Positions 11,191 through 22,686 of a DNA stretch of 64,000 bases are shown here, piece after piece. Positions within the stretch are counted from its first letter, which is position 1. Each line of letters opens with the position of its first letter. Below the pieces are notes generated by a model. It saw only the letters and a program-made list of their open reading frames with translations. It did not search any database and was not told where the DNA came from. A program made the translations under genes and the position numbers. This stretch comes from Kappaphycus alvarezii (taxonomy: Eukaryota; Rhodophyta; Florideophyceae; Gigartinales; Solieriaceae), in assembly GCA_002205965.3 (NCBI GenBank), contig NADL03000512.1, positions 1,860,001 to 1,924,000 on the forward strand, given 5' to 3'.

Positions 11191-11844
11191 TATCAGACGG
11201 AGGGGATTGCAGAGTACGGCCATGACGGCAGGATTGTGTTAGGCCAGAGGTCTATGGTAAAAGACACGGCGCTCTGTTTCAATATGCTCTTGGAGTGATG
11301 TTACCTCGCACCTTGAAACAGGCATTAAGGCCAAGTTAGCAAGGCGGATTTTGTAGGTGAGAGAAGAGTGACAAAACTTGTTGCATTTCATCTATCGAGC
11401 GAGTACTTTGTCAGGTGGAAACTGGGGTTTTCCACGGTGGAGAGATGCAGTCAGTTGCGTGGCGAGGTACGTAGAGCGATCGCTGATTGGTATGTAGCAG
11501 AAATTCGGCTGCAAGGAGCGAGTCGCAATCGTTAGAAAAACCATTGTCAGGTAGAATTAAAGTGATTAGTTCGCATAGACATGGCCTTTCACCCTTGACC
11601 CAAATAGGAGGGCAGATGTTCTCCCCTGCTCCGCCACCTTGCTTTTTCAAGCAGGTAGTATACGGGCGTACTGTCGTCCTACACTCCCCCTATTGACTAA
11701 AACTGCAAGCGTGTGAAGGTCCCAGACTGACGCACTCATGGAAGACGGGCGAGAGAGAAAAAATACACACCGGGAAAGTTCCCAAAAGGCAAAGCGCATA
11801 CTGTAAGGCTCACAGAAATCTTTATTTCTGTAATGGGGGATATT
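11191..11844. other. Non-coding stretch after the secreted-protein gene
   Basis: No supported gene. Frames at 11411-11650 (-) and 11487-11696 (+) overlap each other and lack family features. It should include the 3' untranslated region of the 10702-11190 gene, but no clear AATAAA is seen close to its stop. Confidence 0.35.
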
Positions 11845-11945
11845 GGGGAAATTTTTGGGTTATTTTAATGCATGGAAGATGAGGTCGGTTGTATCCACGC
11901 GCTAATGCGTTATGCGGGATAAGTCGTCACAGATGGGTAACACTG
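11845..11945 (+). repeat. Terminal-repeat family M, long form, copy 3
   Basis: Contains TGGGTTATTTTAATGCATGG, then AAGATGAGGTCGGTT, then GTTATGCGGGATAAGTCGTC. The same blocks in the same order occur at 60780-60885 (+) and reversed at 57758-57888, where they appear to be inverted ends of one element. Here the copy is solitary. Confidence 0.75.
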
Positions 11946-12140
11946 AATGACATTCCTTGATATGAGGGGTCTGAAGTGCATACCGACCGTACAGGACAGG
12001 AAGTGCCGAGGATTGGCATACAGCACTGTAGTAACTTGAAACCCGTAGTAGAAGGCACTGCTTTGCGGCCTGCTTGATGGCTGGCCTGAAGGTAGCTTTT
12101 TAGGGAGCGTAGTTCCTTCTCCATTACAGTACTGTGTCAG

Positions 12141-12236
12141 TATACCCTTTTTGAGTCGATTGTGGTTGTCTTAAAAACCATAGGATAGATCGGATGGATC
12201 TGTCAAGAGTAAAACACCCAAACCTTTCCCCCTTTA
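12141..12236 (-). repeat. Terminal-repeat family M, copy 4
   Basis: Reverse-complement match to 10012-10094: plus strand CTTTTTGAGTCGATTGTGGT, then GATAGATCGGATGGATCTGT, then AAACACCCAAACCTTTCCCC. Confidence 0.7.
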
Positions 12237-12536
12237 GTTCCGTTAAAAGCATCCTGTTTTTGGTTTACTTGATATTGGGGTAGAATAGGTGTTTACGTGA
12301 ATGGGTTGGTGCACTTAAATTTCCATTGGGGTGCTCTACTGAGAACTGTGTAACCACTACCTGTACGGTCCAGGGGTTTGAACATATTACAAGATTCCCC
12401 CCACACTGAGAACGACATTTTTCGGAAGACTACCGTGGGGAAGGGGAGGTCTGTGTACAGTATTGAAGAGACTGGGTGGTCGTCAAGCAATGTCATTCGG
12501 TACTGCACTGCACAGTACGGGCTTCACAGTACCGAT

Positions 12537-12827
12537 ATCGCCGTCGACGTTACTGTTGCCCACCCCTCCGCACGCCGCCACATTTCGCCAAGTACGGTTA
12601 CTGCAGGCGCTGCCGCAACACTCGCAGAGCGCGAGAAACATCGTCATTACGGCACTTACTGCAACCAAAACGATATCCTCCTCTCCCCCGTCGTGATTGA
12701 TATTTATGGCGCCTTGGGCGACGACAGCAATGGTCTTTTCCGCCGCCTTGCTTCCCTCGCTGCTTCCCGTCGCGGTTCCCCTCCCCTAAAAGGAGCTCCG
12801 CGACTTCGTTACCCGTTTTGCATTTAG
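12537..12827 (+). pseudogene. RLE-type LINE C-terminal fragment
   Basis: The last part of a longer open frame reads IAVDVTVAHPSARRH, then an AGAAATLAEREKHRHYG segment, then VIDIYGALGDDSNGLFRRLA. This is the tail of the restriction-like endonuclease region of R2-like LINEs: the DVTV strand followed by a helical AAxxAExxK segment. The upstream zinc motif is missing, so only the 3' end was retained or inserted. It is followed at once by repeat E, which also abuts the minus-strand LINE end at 47448-47759. The unrelated codons before 12537 are probably not coding. Confidence 0.6.
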
Positions 12828-12880
12828 TCTCCAAATAATGCAGGCGCGACAGGTTTCTACCCGCCGCCCGCATCCGTAGT

Positions 12881-12945
12881 TAATTTATGATTACCCTCCG
12901 CACGCCTCTGTGCGACATTGTAGGACCCATAAAGATCTACCACCA
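12881..12945 (+). repeat. Repeat E, copy 1
   Basis: Starts TAATTTATGATTACCC and contains GTGCGACATTGTAGGACCCA. A near-identical copy is at 47765-47829. Both abut LINE 3' ends. Confidence 0.8.
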
Positions 12946-15900
12946 CAGTACAATATAGTACCGTACGAGGGATTACGGGTTAGAGTCCTGTACAATACAG
13001 TGTTTGTACTGTACATTGTTTAGACCCCGAGAGTAGGGTCGCGCGCGAGTTGCGGGAAAGGAGAGTAACGGGGAGGAAGGGGGATGGGTATCGGAGAAAG
13101 GAAGTGGGGGGATGCCGGATTTGGAAAATTGCTGATGCTGTTGTACCCTTCTCTCTCTCTACTCTCGCCTCGCTAGCTAGTGTCTATGAAACCGCTGTCC
13201 TCATACAAGGACTACTTTTAGCACTTTTTTTCAATACCATTTTTAATCTCCGCGCATTTCTTGTCCCTCCGCATTATTTCATGAGTGTAGATGGCCGATC
13301 AATACAAACTTTTCAAAATTGTTAACGTCTATTATGGCTAGAGCAATTTTCCCTCAACAACTCCGCTCTTCGCAAGAAGTTGTGAAAACGACTTCCATTT
13401 TGGAAGGAAATATAGTTCATATTATCACGGGGGTTTCAGAAACGAGGGCACATGTACATTCGGGGCACATGTACAGTAAGATTTACTGTACTGCAATTTA
13501 ACATAAAAAACCTTTTTGCAGTAAAAATTTGGGCTTCCAAAAAAGTTACCTTTCCAAAATGTAACGGAAACTATCCTCATATGAGGACTATGCCATGACG
13601 GATAGACACTAGGAGTGTTATACAGTATATCGCACAGTACAGTATCAAAATAAACGAGCTACAGTACCAGCAAAGAATCTAGAAGCAGACACGTGTGCCG
13701 CGTGAGGGTGTCGGGAGGCATAAAATATGGGCAAGATACGTCACAGTACTCATGTGCCGCAGATAACTCGACCCCCGCACCTCCGACCCTTCCAACCCTC
13801 GGACTAATTCCCTCGCCGCTACTCTCCTCTCGTTATCCTTGGTATTTCCTTTCTCGTACAGTACTTTGCCCAAGTGCCCCTCGCATTCCAAATCGTCCAC
13901 AACATACAGTACAGAATAAATCACTATTGACAAAACTGAAGGACGGCGACCGAGCTATTGTACGGTAACGTATTCGTAAAGGAAGTAACATGGAGCATTC
14001 ATTTACTGTAAAGGATATACAGTACTGAAACGTGCTGACTGTCGCTTTGGACTATAGGTAGTCGATAATCGTGTTTGTGATTTGAATTGGTTGGTTGGTT
14101 TAGTTGACGAGATTTAAGTTATTTTTCTAGAGCTTGTGCCTCTCAATTGGCGCGTTCCAGCTTTGGAATCTCTCATAAATACCCATTCTAAAGTCTCAAA
14201 AACATAGACCGTCAATAAATTGAGTCGGATAGTGACCTTCCAAGAGAAGTGGTTCCGACTGGAAAGTCAGTAGCACGAGAAGAATTTGGCCCAGCTAAAA
14301 TATTATAGACTCAGTGTTGACTCTTCTAGTGCAGTTGTTGCAGATGAGAAATCAGTTCCATCTATAGAATTGGACACTGCTAAACATACTGCACAACAAA
14401 TGTTGACTCTTTCGATTCAGGGGTTCTGGCCGAGGGGCTAGATCACAATTGGAAGCATGCCCGGTTAGAGATACTGCATACCTAGTGCCCTTGTAAAAGA
14501 TGAAGAAGATGATTAGAGAGCAAGATTTGCTTACCATGGAGTTGGATTCATTTCTCTACAGCCGCCGAATCAAATTTATGGCCTTGCAAATGTACTGTAT
14601 TGCACGTTAAATTTTACAGAAGGTGGATTGACCGTTTATTGAAGAAAGGACTCCCCACAACGGGCCAAGGCGGCCACAGCATTGGGGGCTGCAGATATAA
14701 TTAGCATTCGAAATCTTAACACTCAGTTCTGATAGGCCAATATGTCCTTGCTAACTAGTATTATCTTCACCTATTTTCTAAGCACACTTTTATTTCTCTA
14801 TATGAACTCTGAATAGCCCATTTCTTTGAGCAGGATGGCCGCCGAACGAAAAAAGAACCTCCATAAACTCTTTAACTACAAAGTTTACTCCTACCCAAGG
14901 CGTAACTCCACCTGTTGGGCCTCTGCTCAGACAAGGGCGTATATTCATCGACTGAAACTCAGCGCCACCACGAGCAACGGCCTACCGACAGGGCTGGTCC
15001 TCCACTTAGTCGGATGGAAGGCTGCGCGGGCCCTACTACTGGGGTCTCAGCGCGGCGCTGCCACGAAGGCGGCGACTCCTCCCTAACGACGCATCTCGCG
15101 ACTGCTGAATCTATGATCAGCGACAGAGCCGGGTGCCCAAGGAGAGTCTCACAAAAGAGTGCTGGAAAGAAAAGTTCTCGGCCACTGCACCTCTGGTAAG
15201 TAAGCAGTGCTAGCTAACCAGGAGTCTGTCATGACTAAGCCAACCACCTCATCAAGCTCTATCTTCTCCTTCATCATTACGCCGGCCACGTGGATAGACA
15301 AGCAGCACTCTATATCATACAATGCATACTCCGAGGAAATGAGTTCAACATAAGACGAGAGTACATGGGAAGTGTCCTCATGCATATGATATGATGTAAC
15401 TATATAAAGATAAAGCTGCCCACAGGGAGTGGAACTAAGAGTGAAGGTGTTTGTCGTATCATACAGCCATAAAATCTAAGGCAGAAAGTTTTTGAGGTCT
15501 TGAAGAGTAATTAGCTGTGCCGGTCTGTTCGTTGATGCCGATGGGGAGGGGTACGGGTTCCACAACTCGCAAATGGTAAAAAAGGATTTAATTTTCTTCA
15601 TTTCAGCGCTGTCAAGAGAAGATGCGCCATTGGAAGTGAAGTTTCTGTAATAGATGGAATGGGGAATGACAATTAAGATCAGTGAGTTAACGGGGAAGAG
15701 GGAATTTTGGAGTCATGAAATTCATTTTGTTGTATCAGAGCCGCTGGAAGCACTTTGCGCGGGGCGGAAGTGGGTGCGGGAGCTTTACGGCGCTGGGATC
15801 GGAATGATAGAAAGATACAGGAGAGAAAGCGAGGGATAGAGAGAAAGAGGGATCAAGAGCGAGAGAGAGGCGCAGGTAGTGAGAGACAAAGAGAAAGAGA

Positions 15901-16294
15901 TGAGAGAAGAGGAGATAGTGAGGAAATTTAATCAGAAAGAAGAAGGCGGAAGACTAGGGCTTGTATAGACCTCGAGAATAGTAGATTAGTGCTTCCAAAT
16001 GATCGAAAGAAGTTTCCAAAAGTCATGAAGAAGGTGAGAAGCTAACCCCAAACCTTCTTGAGCTGATCTGAAATGGATCATCTCAAACGCGCAGCACTGT
16101 ACAGTGCATAATATTATACATAGAAAACAACGTAACTGTCAAGTTCTAGGCTGTACGGTAAACTACATTAGTGTCTGTAAGCACCATTACGAGCTGTAAG
16201 CTGTCATTAGGTGCAACAGAGAGTAATTAAAATGACACGCAAAGTAGGTAGAGGTGGAAAAGATAAATGGATCTAAGAAGGGGCAGGGCGGATT
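12946..16294. other. Gene-poor stretch
   Basis: No recognisable gene. A GC-richer patch at 14826-15199 has overlapping plus-strand frames (86 and 94 codons), and a minus-strand frame at 15385-15149 (78 codons) contains SEYALYDIECCLSIHVAGVM; none matches a family I know. A purine-rich tract lies at 15803-15930. The TACAGTA heptamer cluster occupies the left half. Confidence 0.4.
15803..15930 (+). repeat. Polypurine (GA-rich) tract
   Basis: Nearly continuous G/A sequence with repeated GAGA and GAAAGAG units and few pyrimidines, for example GATAGAGAGAAAGAGGGATC. A degenerate microsatellite. Confidence 0.75.
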
Positions 16295-16538
16295 TGTGGT
16301 GTTGCTTGTCCCCGTTCCCCCGCCTTTAACGGCAAGCATGGTTTTATGGATTTCGCGGTTGCTGCCGAACGTTTCACAGTTACATGTCGCCAGGCCTCCA
16401 ATAGTTAAAAACTAAAATACGACAGAAAATAATGAAAACAGCTCTTGAGTATAGTAGCTGACTAACGTAAAAACCGGAGAAAATATTCATGCAAGTAGCG
16501 AAAAAGGTAAGTTTTTGGTGACAATTCAAGAGTCAACA
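16295..16538 (-). repeat. 3' LTR of the minus-strand gypsy element
   Basis: Aligns along its length with 22687-22941: both start TGTRGTG and end with GAGYCAACA on the plus strand, and share AAGTAGCGAAAAAGGTA. On the minus strand it begins TGTTG, as LTRs do. The adjacent minus-strand sequence TGGGGTTGAGGTGGTGT could be the polypurine tract. Confidence 0.72.
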
Positions 16539-16599
16539 ACACCACCTCAACCCCAGATGGGAGCCTGTTGCACCATATAACACTGACATGGGGTTTGAT

Positions 16600-18750
16600 G
16601 CAGGAACTCACTGCCCCCTCCTGTCCTCACGTCCCAGCTCTAAAAATTTCGCTCGAGACACCTCCAATGCGTCATTTCATCCAAATTCCAGTCCTGCGAA
16701 TAAAGTCAAGCATAAAAAATTTCTCCGCACGCGGTGTCCTCTCTGCTACGAATGCATTTTGATTCATAGCAGCTAAATTCATCAGGACTGTTCCATCAGT
16801 ATCACTACGAGCGGAGGTTTATAAGGCTTCAGAGCCACCTGAAGATTCGCTATGTGGACCACTAGAGTAGCCAAGACCAAAGAAACGCAAAGAAATCAAC
16901 AGGAGGAAAGGTGCCACGTCATGTAATGATATTGAAGGTGGCTCGCAAAAATACAGGCAAAACTCTTCCTTGCACTTTTGTGGTATGATATTTTGCGTCG
17001 CGTTTATCGAGCAGCGCTTGGAAATATCTCTTTCTCGAATACTCTTCCCTGTGATGTAGCCAGCGACATCAACCAAATATTTCTCTCACGGCACTCTCAG
17101 TGGAACGAGCAGAATCTACCGCCGCAGCAAGGTCTCCTTCTTCGATATTTGGGGCGCTTCCGAACACTCCTTGTAACATCCCTTAAATGTATTCGGCTGC
17201 TTCATTTCCCGTACCTGGTCAACAATCCACCTCAAACTCGTATTCGGCTAAAAATTCTAGCCATCGTTACAACCTCACGTGGACGTCACTATTCTCAAAG
17301 ACCTAAGGCGTACTAAAAGGCCTCATAGTCGGTTACGAGTTTTCAGGGCTCCATTGAATGCAAATACACTCGTAACTACCTAAATGAGAAGATGACTACA
17401 AAAGGTTTCCTCTTACACGCGAAATAGTTCCGCTCGGCTTAATTCATGGTGCGACTAGCAACGGGGTATATCTTTATGTATCCTTTCTTTTTGGGCATTT
17501 AATGCTACCTTGGAGGCACTTAAGGCCTCCGCTGACATGATGAAAGGCGCTTCGAAGTCGGGGAAGGCCACTACAGGCGGGGATTTGAATTTATCGTTTA
17601 CAACCTCCAATGCCTCCTTCATGTCTTCTGCCCAACTGAAATTCTTATTTACGGAAGTTGAGGCCTGAAGAGCAGATATGCCCGCGAAGTCCTTAATAAA
17701 GCGGCTAAAGTAACCGGCTTAGGCAAAGAAACTTCCCTGCTCAATCTTTCTTCTTGGTACTGGTGCCTCGTTGATGGCATTGATCTTCCCTTTGTCGACA
17801 TAAACATCTTTCCTGTCGACTAATTGGCCGAAAAGATTGACGCCAGTATTTGCAAAAGCCACATAGTGATTTTTAACTTGGATCCAGCCTTTTCAATAGC
17901 TTTGAAGACGATGCGAAGGTGTCTAATGTGTTCCTCAATTGTGTTTAAGAACATAACGACTTAATCCAGATACACTCGAGTGAAAGGTACACCTATCAAG
18001 ATACAATCCATCATTTGCTGGAACTCAGACGGCGAATTCATCAGGCCAAAGAGCAACAACTCGAACTTGAATGTTCCAAAGCGTTACGTAAAGGCAGTCA
18101 TCTCTTTGCATATTTCACTCACATGGTTCTTCCGATACCGATACCCTGCAAAGAGGTCCAGGACTGTAAAGATGGAGCTTTCATTCAAGCCATCGAATAT
18201 TTCTTTGATCCTAACCAACACCCAGCGGTCAGCCTTGATTCTACGGTTCAGCGCACGGTAGTCCAAACAAAACGGGACCTTCTGTCCATCTTTGTCATAA
18301 TTAAGACAGAAGAATACCAAGCTGAAAACGATAGACTGATAATTAGTTCATTAAGCATTTTTTAGATCTCCTTAAGAGTAATATAGTCGTGGTGCGGAAA
18401 CATTCGACGGACCCTGTTATATATAAGGGTCTAGTTTTCAAGTTTGAATGCAATGATTTTCGGTACCGATGCGAGGCGGAGCTTATCGATCGTCAGTTCG
18501 ACTATCTCGGTGTTATGAAGAGAGGTGCTTATGCTTTCTTATGTTTCTTCATTAAGATGCAGGACGGACTCTAAGTGTCACTTCTTCATCTACTCCTCAT
18601 TTTTGCCGCCCTCTTCTTCGACGGCGGCTCCAAACTTTTCGCTCAGTACTTCATCAGATTTTTAGAGTCTCTAGTAAATGTTTTCCAGGATCGGAAGGAA
18701 CAGTTCTGCTTTTTGAGCGCCGGCGGAGTCGGGGCTAGTGTCAGAGTCGG
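16600..18750 (-). pseudogene. Gypsy pol remnant: reverse transcriptase and RNase H
   Basis: The minus-strand frame at 18320-18084 reads as the RT palm and fingers: KDGQKVPFCLDYRALN, then FTVLDLFAGY with the first catalytic aspartate kept. Beyond a frame change near 18085 come an FxFELLxFGLMNSPxxFQ-type stretch and RVYLD followed directly by TAA. The YxDD box therefore has lost its second aspartate to a stop at about 17958. At about 17600-17400 a segment with FPDFEAPFIMSAEALSASK resembles the RNase H domain of gypsy pol, with more stops. From 17076 to 16819 a frame containing DVAGYITGKSIRERD is unassigned. The copy cannot encode an active polymerase. Confidence 0.72.
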
Positions 18751-18781
18751 AGATAAAGTCTCCACTAAGCGTTCTGATCTA

Positions 18782-20865
18782 CAGTGGGTACTACTATATA
18801 GTGCTACCCTCGTAAAATACCGAGATGGTGGCACTATACCGAATTGGGAAATATATAGTTCAGAGCAAAACTACTTACAATATAGCTATTCCAGCATCTC
18901 GGCAATCAACAACTGTCGCGTACTACCAGAAACATCACGCCTTTTTGCTCGCAAGAACCCTTGCCCTGCCTTTCGCAACGAGTAGGAGACGTCGGAAAGA
19001 TTACTGTCAAACGCCTATTTCTCTAATTCGCGCAGTTTGAAGATTATCTCAGCTTCAGGGGGCAACGATTCCGCCATAATAGTGTCCCTATCATCATCAG
19101 ACTACACTTCAGGCGATGATGCGCTCTCTACCGCTCTCAGTTCGTCAAAATACAGAGCACCTTCGACCACAGCCTCACTCACTAGTGAGTTCTCTTCAAT
19201 CATTAACCAGAGCTCGACCTGTTCTTGATTCACAGGTTCAAACACTTGTTCATAAAAGGGATCACGGCGATCCAGCGAAATGCTAAGCTGCTCCACCATC
19301 TTAGTCATCGCCTTCACGTCCTCACTGTTTTGCGTAGTAGAGATCTTTCCTTCACTGGACGTGATATCGCAGGCATGTGGCAATGGGAACACATTAGATT
19401 TCACCCAACACCGTGCAATGGTTGATTGCGAAACATTACTCCAAGATTCCTCCACCATTTTGGAAACATCAAGAAGGTGAGGATCATGCCCTTCGTCCAT
19501 TCCCTTCATTCCTACAATCAGAGCGCGATTGCTCTCTCGCCTTTGCTGCCGCGTCTCGATGTCCAGCACTATCTTGCGCAGTAGCAGCCCGCGATACTGC
19601 ACTTTCCAAGCAGCGATTATGCCCAAATTCATGGGCTGATGAATAGCGGTACAATTCGGAGGAAGCGTCATGATAGTGACTTGGTTCCGGCTATCCTTCA
19701 AGTCAGTACCGTGTGGCCCACAGTTATCCATAAGAAGAACGCAAGGACGGGATGTTGCTTTGCGAATAAATGGTAGAAATACTTCATAGAACCACCGTTT
19801 TAACGTTAGCCTATCAGACCAAGAGTTATTTTGACTGAAGTAAGGCACCGGGGGTTGGCCGAGACGGAAACAGCGAGGATTTTTTGCTTTGCCTATAATC
19901 GCCATTGGCAGCTTCCGCGAACCGTCTCCGTTGGTACAGACATAAGCTGTGATTCTATCCTTCGACTTCATGGCCTTAGTTCCGCGAATTTTTTTCCTGT
20001 TCTCCTCTTCTGTTATATACGTACGGCGAGGCAAAAGTTTGTAGAATAACCCTGTCTCGTCAACATTATAAATGCAATCCACATCGTAACTGCGCAGCTT
20101 TGCTTTCAGCTCTGACATTTTGTCCGCAACTTGTGCAGCAGATGCACTCCCGCCTTCGCCGTGAAGACCAACGGAGCGCAACGCATTTCTGCGTATGAAG
20201 TTCTGAACCCAACCAATCGATGCCGTAAAATTTGGACAGTTTGTGATATTCTAAGATTTGATTGCTCGCTATGTTCCTTTGCAGATTTTCGCGTATCATA
20301 AGCGCCTTGTGCTGTAACACAGCTTGCGTGATTGGCAACTTGAAGCATCGTGCAAAGTTAACGAATATTAGAAGTTCATCTTCGATTTTGGGAAACGCAG
20401 GGGGCCGCAATGATTTTCTTTGCAGGGATAGGGAAGTGGTTTCAGCAAGTTCAATGATTCGCGATGCATTCTTCTTAAGATTGGTTGCCGTTCGACGGGA
20501 AATAGAGAATTTGTTCATCACGGTGGCTGCGGAGATGCCAGAGCTCAGCGACCGAGCGGCTTCTATCTTCTGAGAAAGATCTAGACGTGTTCGTCTCGTC
20601 TTAGGATTAGTGCGTGATGGTGCCATCTTTCGAGCTTGGTCAGAGGGAGAAGCGTTCGTCTCATCGGGGAACGCTTGGAAGCCCTGGTGTGGGTGCTAGG
20701 AAGGAATCTGTAATGGGTTTGCTTGTTTTGGCAGGGGTTTGTCACGTTTATGGCCGAGTTTTTCGTTTGTTTCAAATACGCGCCATTTTGTGCCACCGGG
20801 TTGATGGTGGCACAATATAAAGGTTAGCACTATTCATCTAGGCACTATATCGCGACCCCCCCCTG
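18782..20865 (-). mobile_element. pogo/Tigger-type DNA transposon with TIRs and TA duplication
   Basis: The left end starts CAGTGGGTACTACTATATAG and the reverse complement of the right end starts CAGGGGGGGGTCGCGATATA. Both continue with ATATAGTGC, giving imperfect terminal inverted repeats of about 25 bp. Both ends are flanked by TA (18780-18781 and 20866-20867), the target duplication of the Tc1/mariner superfamily. Near the ends a GATGGTGGCAC motif recurs (about 18823 and 20803). The length of 2,084 bp fits a single-gene Tigger element. It lies inside the gypsy element between its protease and RT regions, so it is the younger insertion. Confidence 0.9.
19102..20626 (-). pseudogene. pogo/Tigger transposase with CENP-B-like DNA-binding domain, inactivated
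   Basis: The N-terminal frame (20626-20066) starts MAPSRTNPKTRRTRLD and has the helix-turn-helix, CENP-B-like organisation of pogo transposases (DLSQKIEAARSLSSG...ISRRTATNLKKN), then a second HTH with PITQAVLQHKALMIRE. A one-base frame change near 20210-20240 leads into the catalytic frame (to 19102), which has IYNVDETGLFYKLLP (first Asp), LLMDNCGPHG (second Asp) and LPPNCTAIHQPMNLG. In the last motif, family members normally have Asp where this copy has Asn (AAT), so the third catalytic residue is lost. The C-terminal 100 residues are acidic and variable. The enzyme would cut and paste the element by binding its TIRs. The frameshift and the Asn both argue it is dead. Confidence 0.88.
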
Positions 20866-20867
20866 TA

Positions 20868-22632
20868 TTTCCCCTCGTCGCTTGATTCTCGGCAGCATTT
20901 TTATTGGGCTTAAAAGGCAGCACTACTTCTCCAGAGCCAATTTGCGGGCCAAAGCTTGATTTTCCGATGTCCAATTTTTCCCCCATAGCAGAGAGAGTTT
21001 GGAGACAGATAATTAGGCCAAATGGTGACTTATCTACAAATATGTAGTCCTGTTTGACCGCTTAGTCCTCAAAGATGGTGGGAAACTTGAGCAGAGAGCC
21101 GACACAGGAGGTATTATCTCAGATTGGTACGGTTATTTACTTCGATGCATAGCCCGGCGGCAGCTAGAGACAGCAATTTAACTGCGCAGAAATTATGTCC
21201 GGGTCGAATTCAGAGTCCAAAGCGCCCATAAATCGGGGCCGTAAACCTTGAGCTGCAACAATCGCAGCAAAGGAGGTCCCAAATCGACCACTTCTGCAAT
21301 TCTGGGCATATTATTCTTTCCGAAAAGCCTTCGCATTACCTTCGAAAATTCTTCAAACTCTCCTCAAAAATCTGATTGAATGTGATCTTGGGTTTGGCAT
21401 TTGTGAGCTCAGAGACAACTTCGTACTTTCCGAAGTACTCTTGAAGCTTGTTTGAAACATTTGCTTCTCTTTTGTCCTTATTTTACTTCCTTTTTCGGCC
21501 CTTAACACAGAATTATTCTGCAGGCGGAATGGGAGGTACTATTTTTACTTGATGCGGATTATGCATTACACGGGATTCCAGAATTTGCCCGTGATTTTCT
21601 CGATAAGGCTGTTTCGGCAAAACTTTTACTTCAGTAGTTCTCTTCGTCGAGTTGAACCCCTCCAGTTTCTCGATCGGTGTTCGATTGACTTTTATGGACT
21701 GTGTTGACCTGATAGGCTACTAGAAGATCTTCTTTCTTATCGTGCTCTTCCGAAGTACTGGAAGCCTTTTGTTTCTCGCTACATACCGGCATGTAGCCCC
21801 AAAATGCCCCAATCGACCGCAAAGGGTGCAATGAAGATCACAGTGCGGATTATTCTCGCATCTAGATGCTGGGTGATCGTTTTCGCTACAATTAGAGCTC
21901 AATTTAGGAGCATTTTCTCTCGGAGCTGAGGAGGATGGTCTTGCGACTGTAACGGAATTTAACTTCTTCTGCTTGACCAGTAGGGTATGGCGAGCTAGGT
22001 CTTCAACATATAAATACACCTTATCCCGGATATTTCTTGAGCGAACATTGAGATGAGTGAGAGTCTTGACGGCGGTACCTTCATCAAGTTAGGCGAGGAT
22101 CCGGAAAACGCGATTCGATTCGCTTGAAAGTCCTTCAGTGCCTTCAATATATCGGCGTAAGTATTCGGTTCTAGGAATGACAGGAACTCCTGCAACTGCT
22201 CATTTCGACATGTAACGGTCCTAAGTCATCCGAATCTTGCAATATTTTCGAAACTTGCCTCCTTATACAACCGAATCTATTTCCTCAAGGAGCTCGGTAT
22301 GCACTTGATCTCGAAACCGATTTCAAATGCCCGAAAGATGATGTCTTGGGGCTCATCATCCTTGGGGAAATGTAAATGTCCGAAAGATTAACCTTGAAAA
22401 CGGCGTAGTTATTGGCTTCTTCGATCAGCTCTCTCTTAGTTCGGAAGGATTCAAAGCAGAACTCGAAGGCGGGATCATCTAGGTGTTCGGGGAGGAATAA
22501 TGCCTTCTCCTCACTGAAATTACCGGTCATCAACACATTTTCATAGAAGAAGAAGAATTTCTTCACTTCGCTGTTCCCTTTATAAGCGACGTAAATTCGC
22601 TCCGGAGGAAGAGGTTTTCCAAAAAGGTACAA
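20868..22632 (-). pseudogene. Gypsy gag and protease remnant
   Basis: On the minus strand, 22632-22285 encodes a capsid-like segment (EVKKFFFFYENVLMTG, NFSEEKALFLPEHLDDPAFE) resembling the gag start of the plus-strand element at 61167. At 22019-21720 there is a C-x2-C-x4-H-x4-C zinc knuckle (CTLCGRLGHFGATC) preceded by a degenerate one. From about 21460 a linker with YEVVSELTNAKPKITFNQIF matches the pre-protease region of the 61-kb element. Near 21220-20900 a retropepsin-like segment with LDSEFDPDIIS and DYIFVDKSPFGLIICL appears, with stops and the expected DSG read as DSE. Gag packages RNA and protease matures the polyprotein. Several frame breaks. Confidence 0.65.
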
Positions 22633-22686
22633 TAATAGGGTCGGAATGAAGTAGAAAAGATAAATGATCCTGGGAATATTTTCTTC

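Larger units (their letters stand above)
12456..14024. repeat. Cluster of the heptamer TACAGTA/TACTGTA
   Basis: Eleven exact copies in about 1.6 kb: starts at 12456, 13007, 13472, 13484, 13621, 13638, 13660, 13857, 13905, 14004 and 14018. About 0.2 would be expected by chance in equal base composition. Several more near-matches (CAGTAC) lie between. No fixed spacing. A second dense patch is at 57278-57425. Confidence 0.8.

Noticed and set aside
13050-13325. 91-codon frame after the purine-rich GGAGGAAGGGGGATG stretch
   Set aside because: Low-complexity start, no family features, inside the heptamer-rich non-coding stretch.
19102-20626. Plus-strand frames opposite the Tigger transposase (for example 19831-20049, 20262-20573)
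   Set aside because: Antisense shadows of a clearly identified gene.
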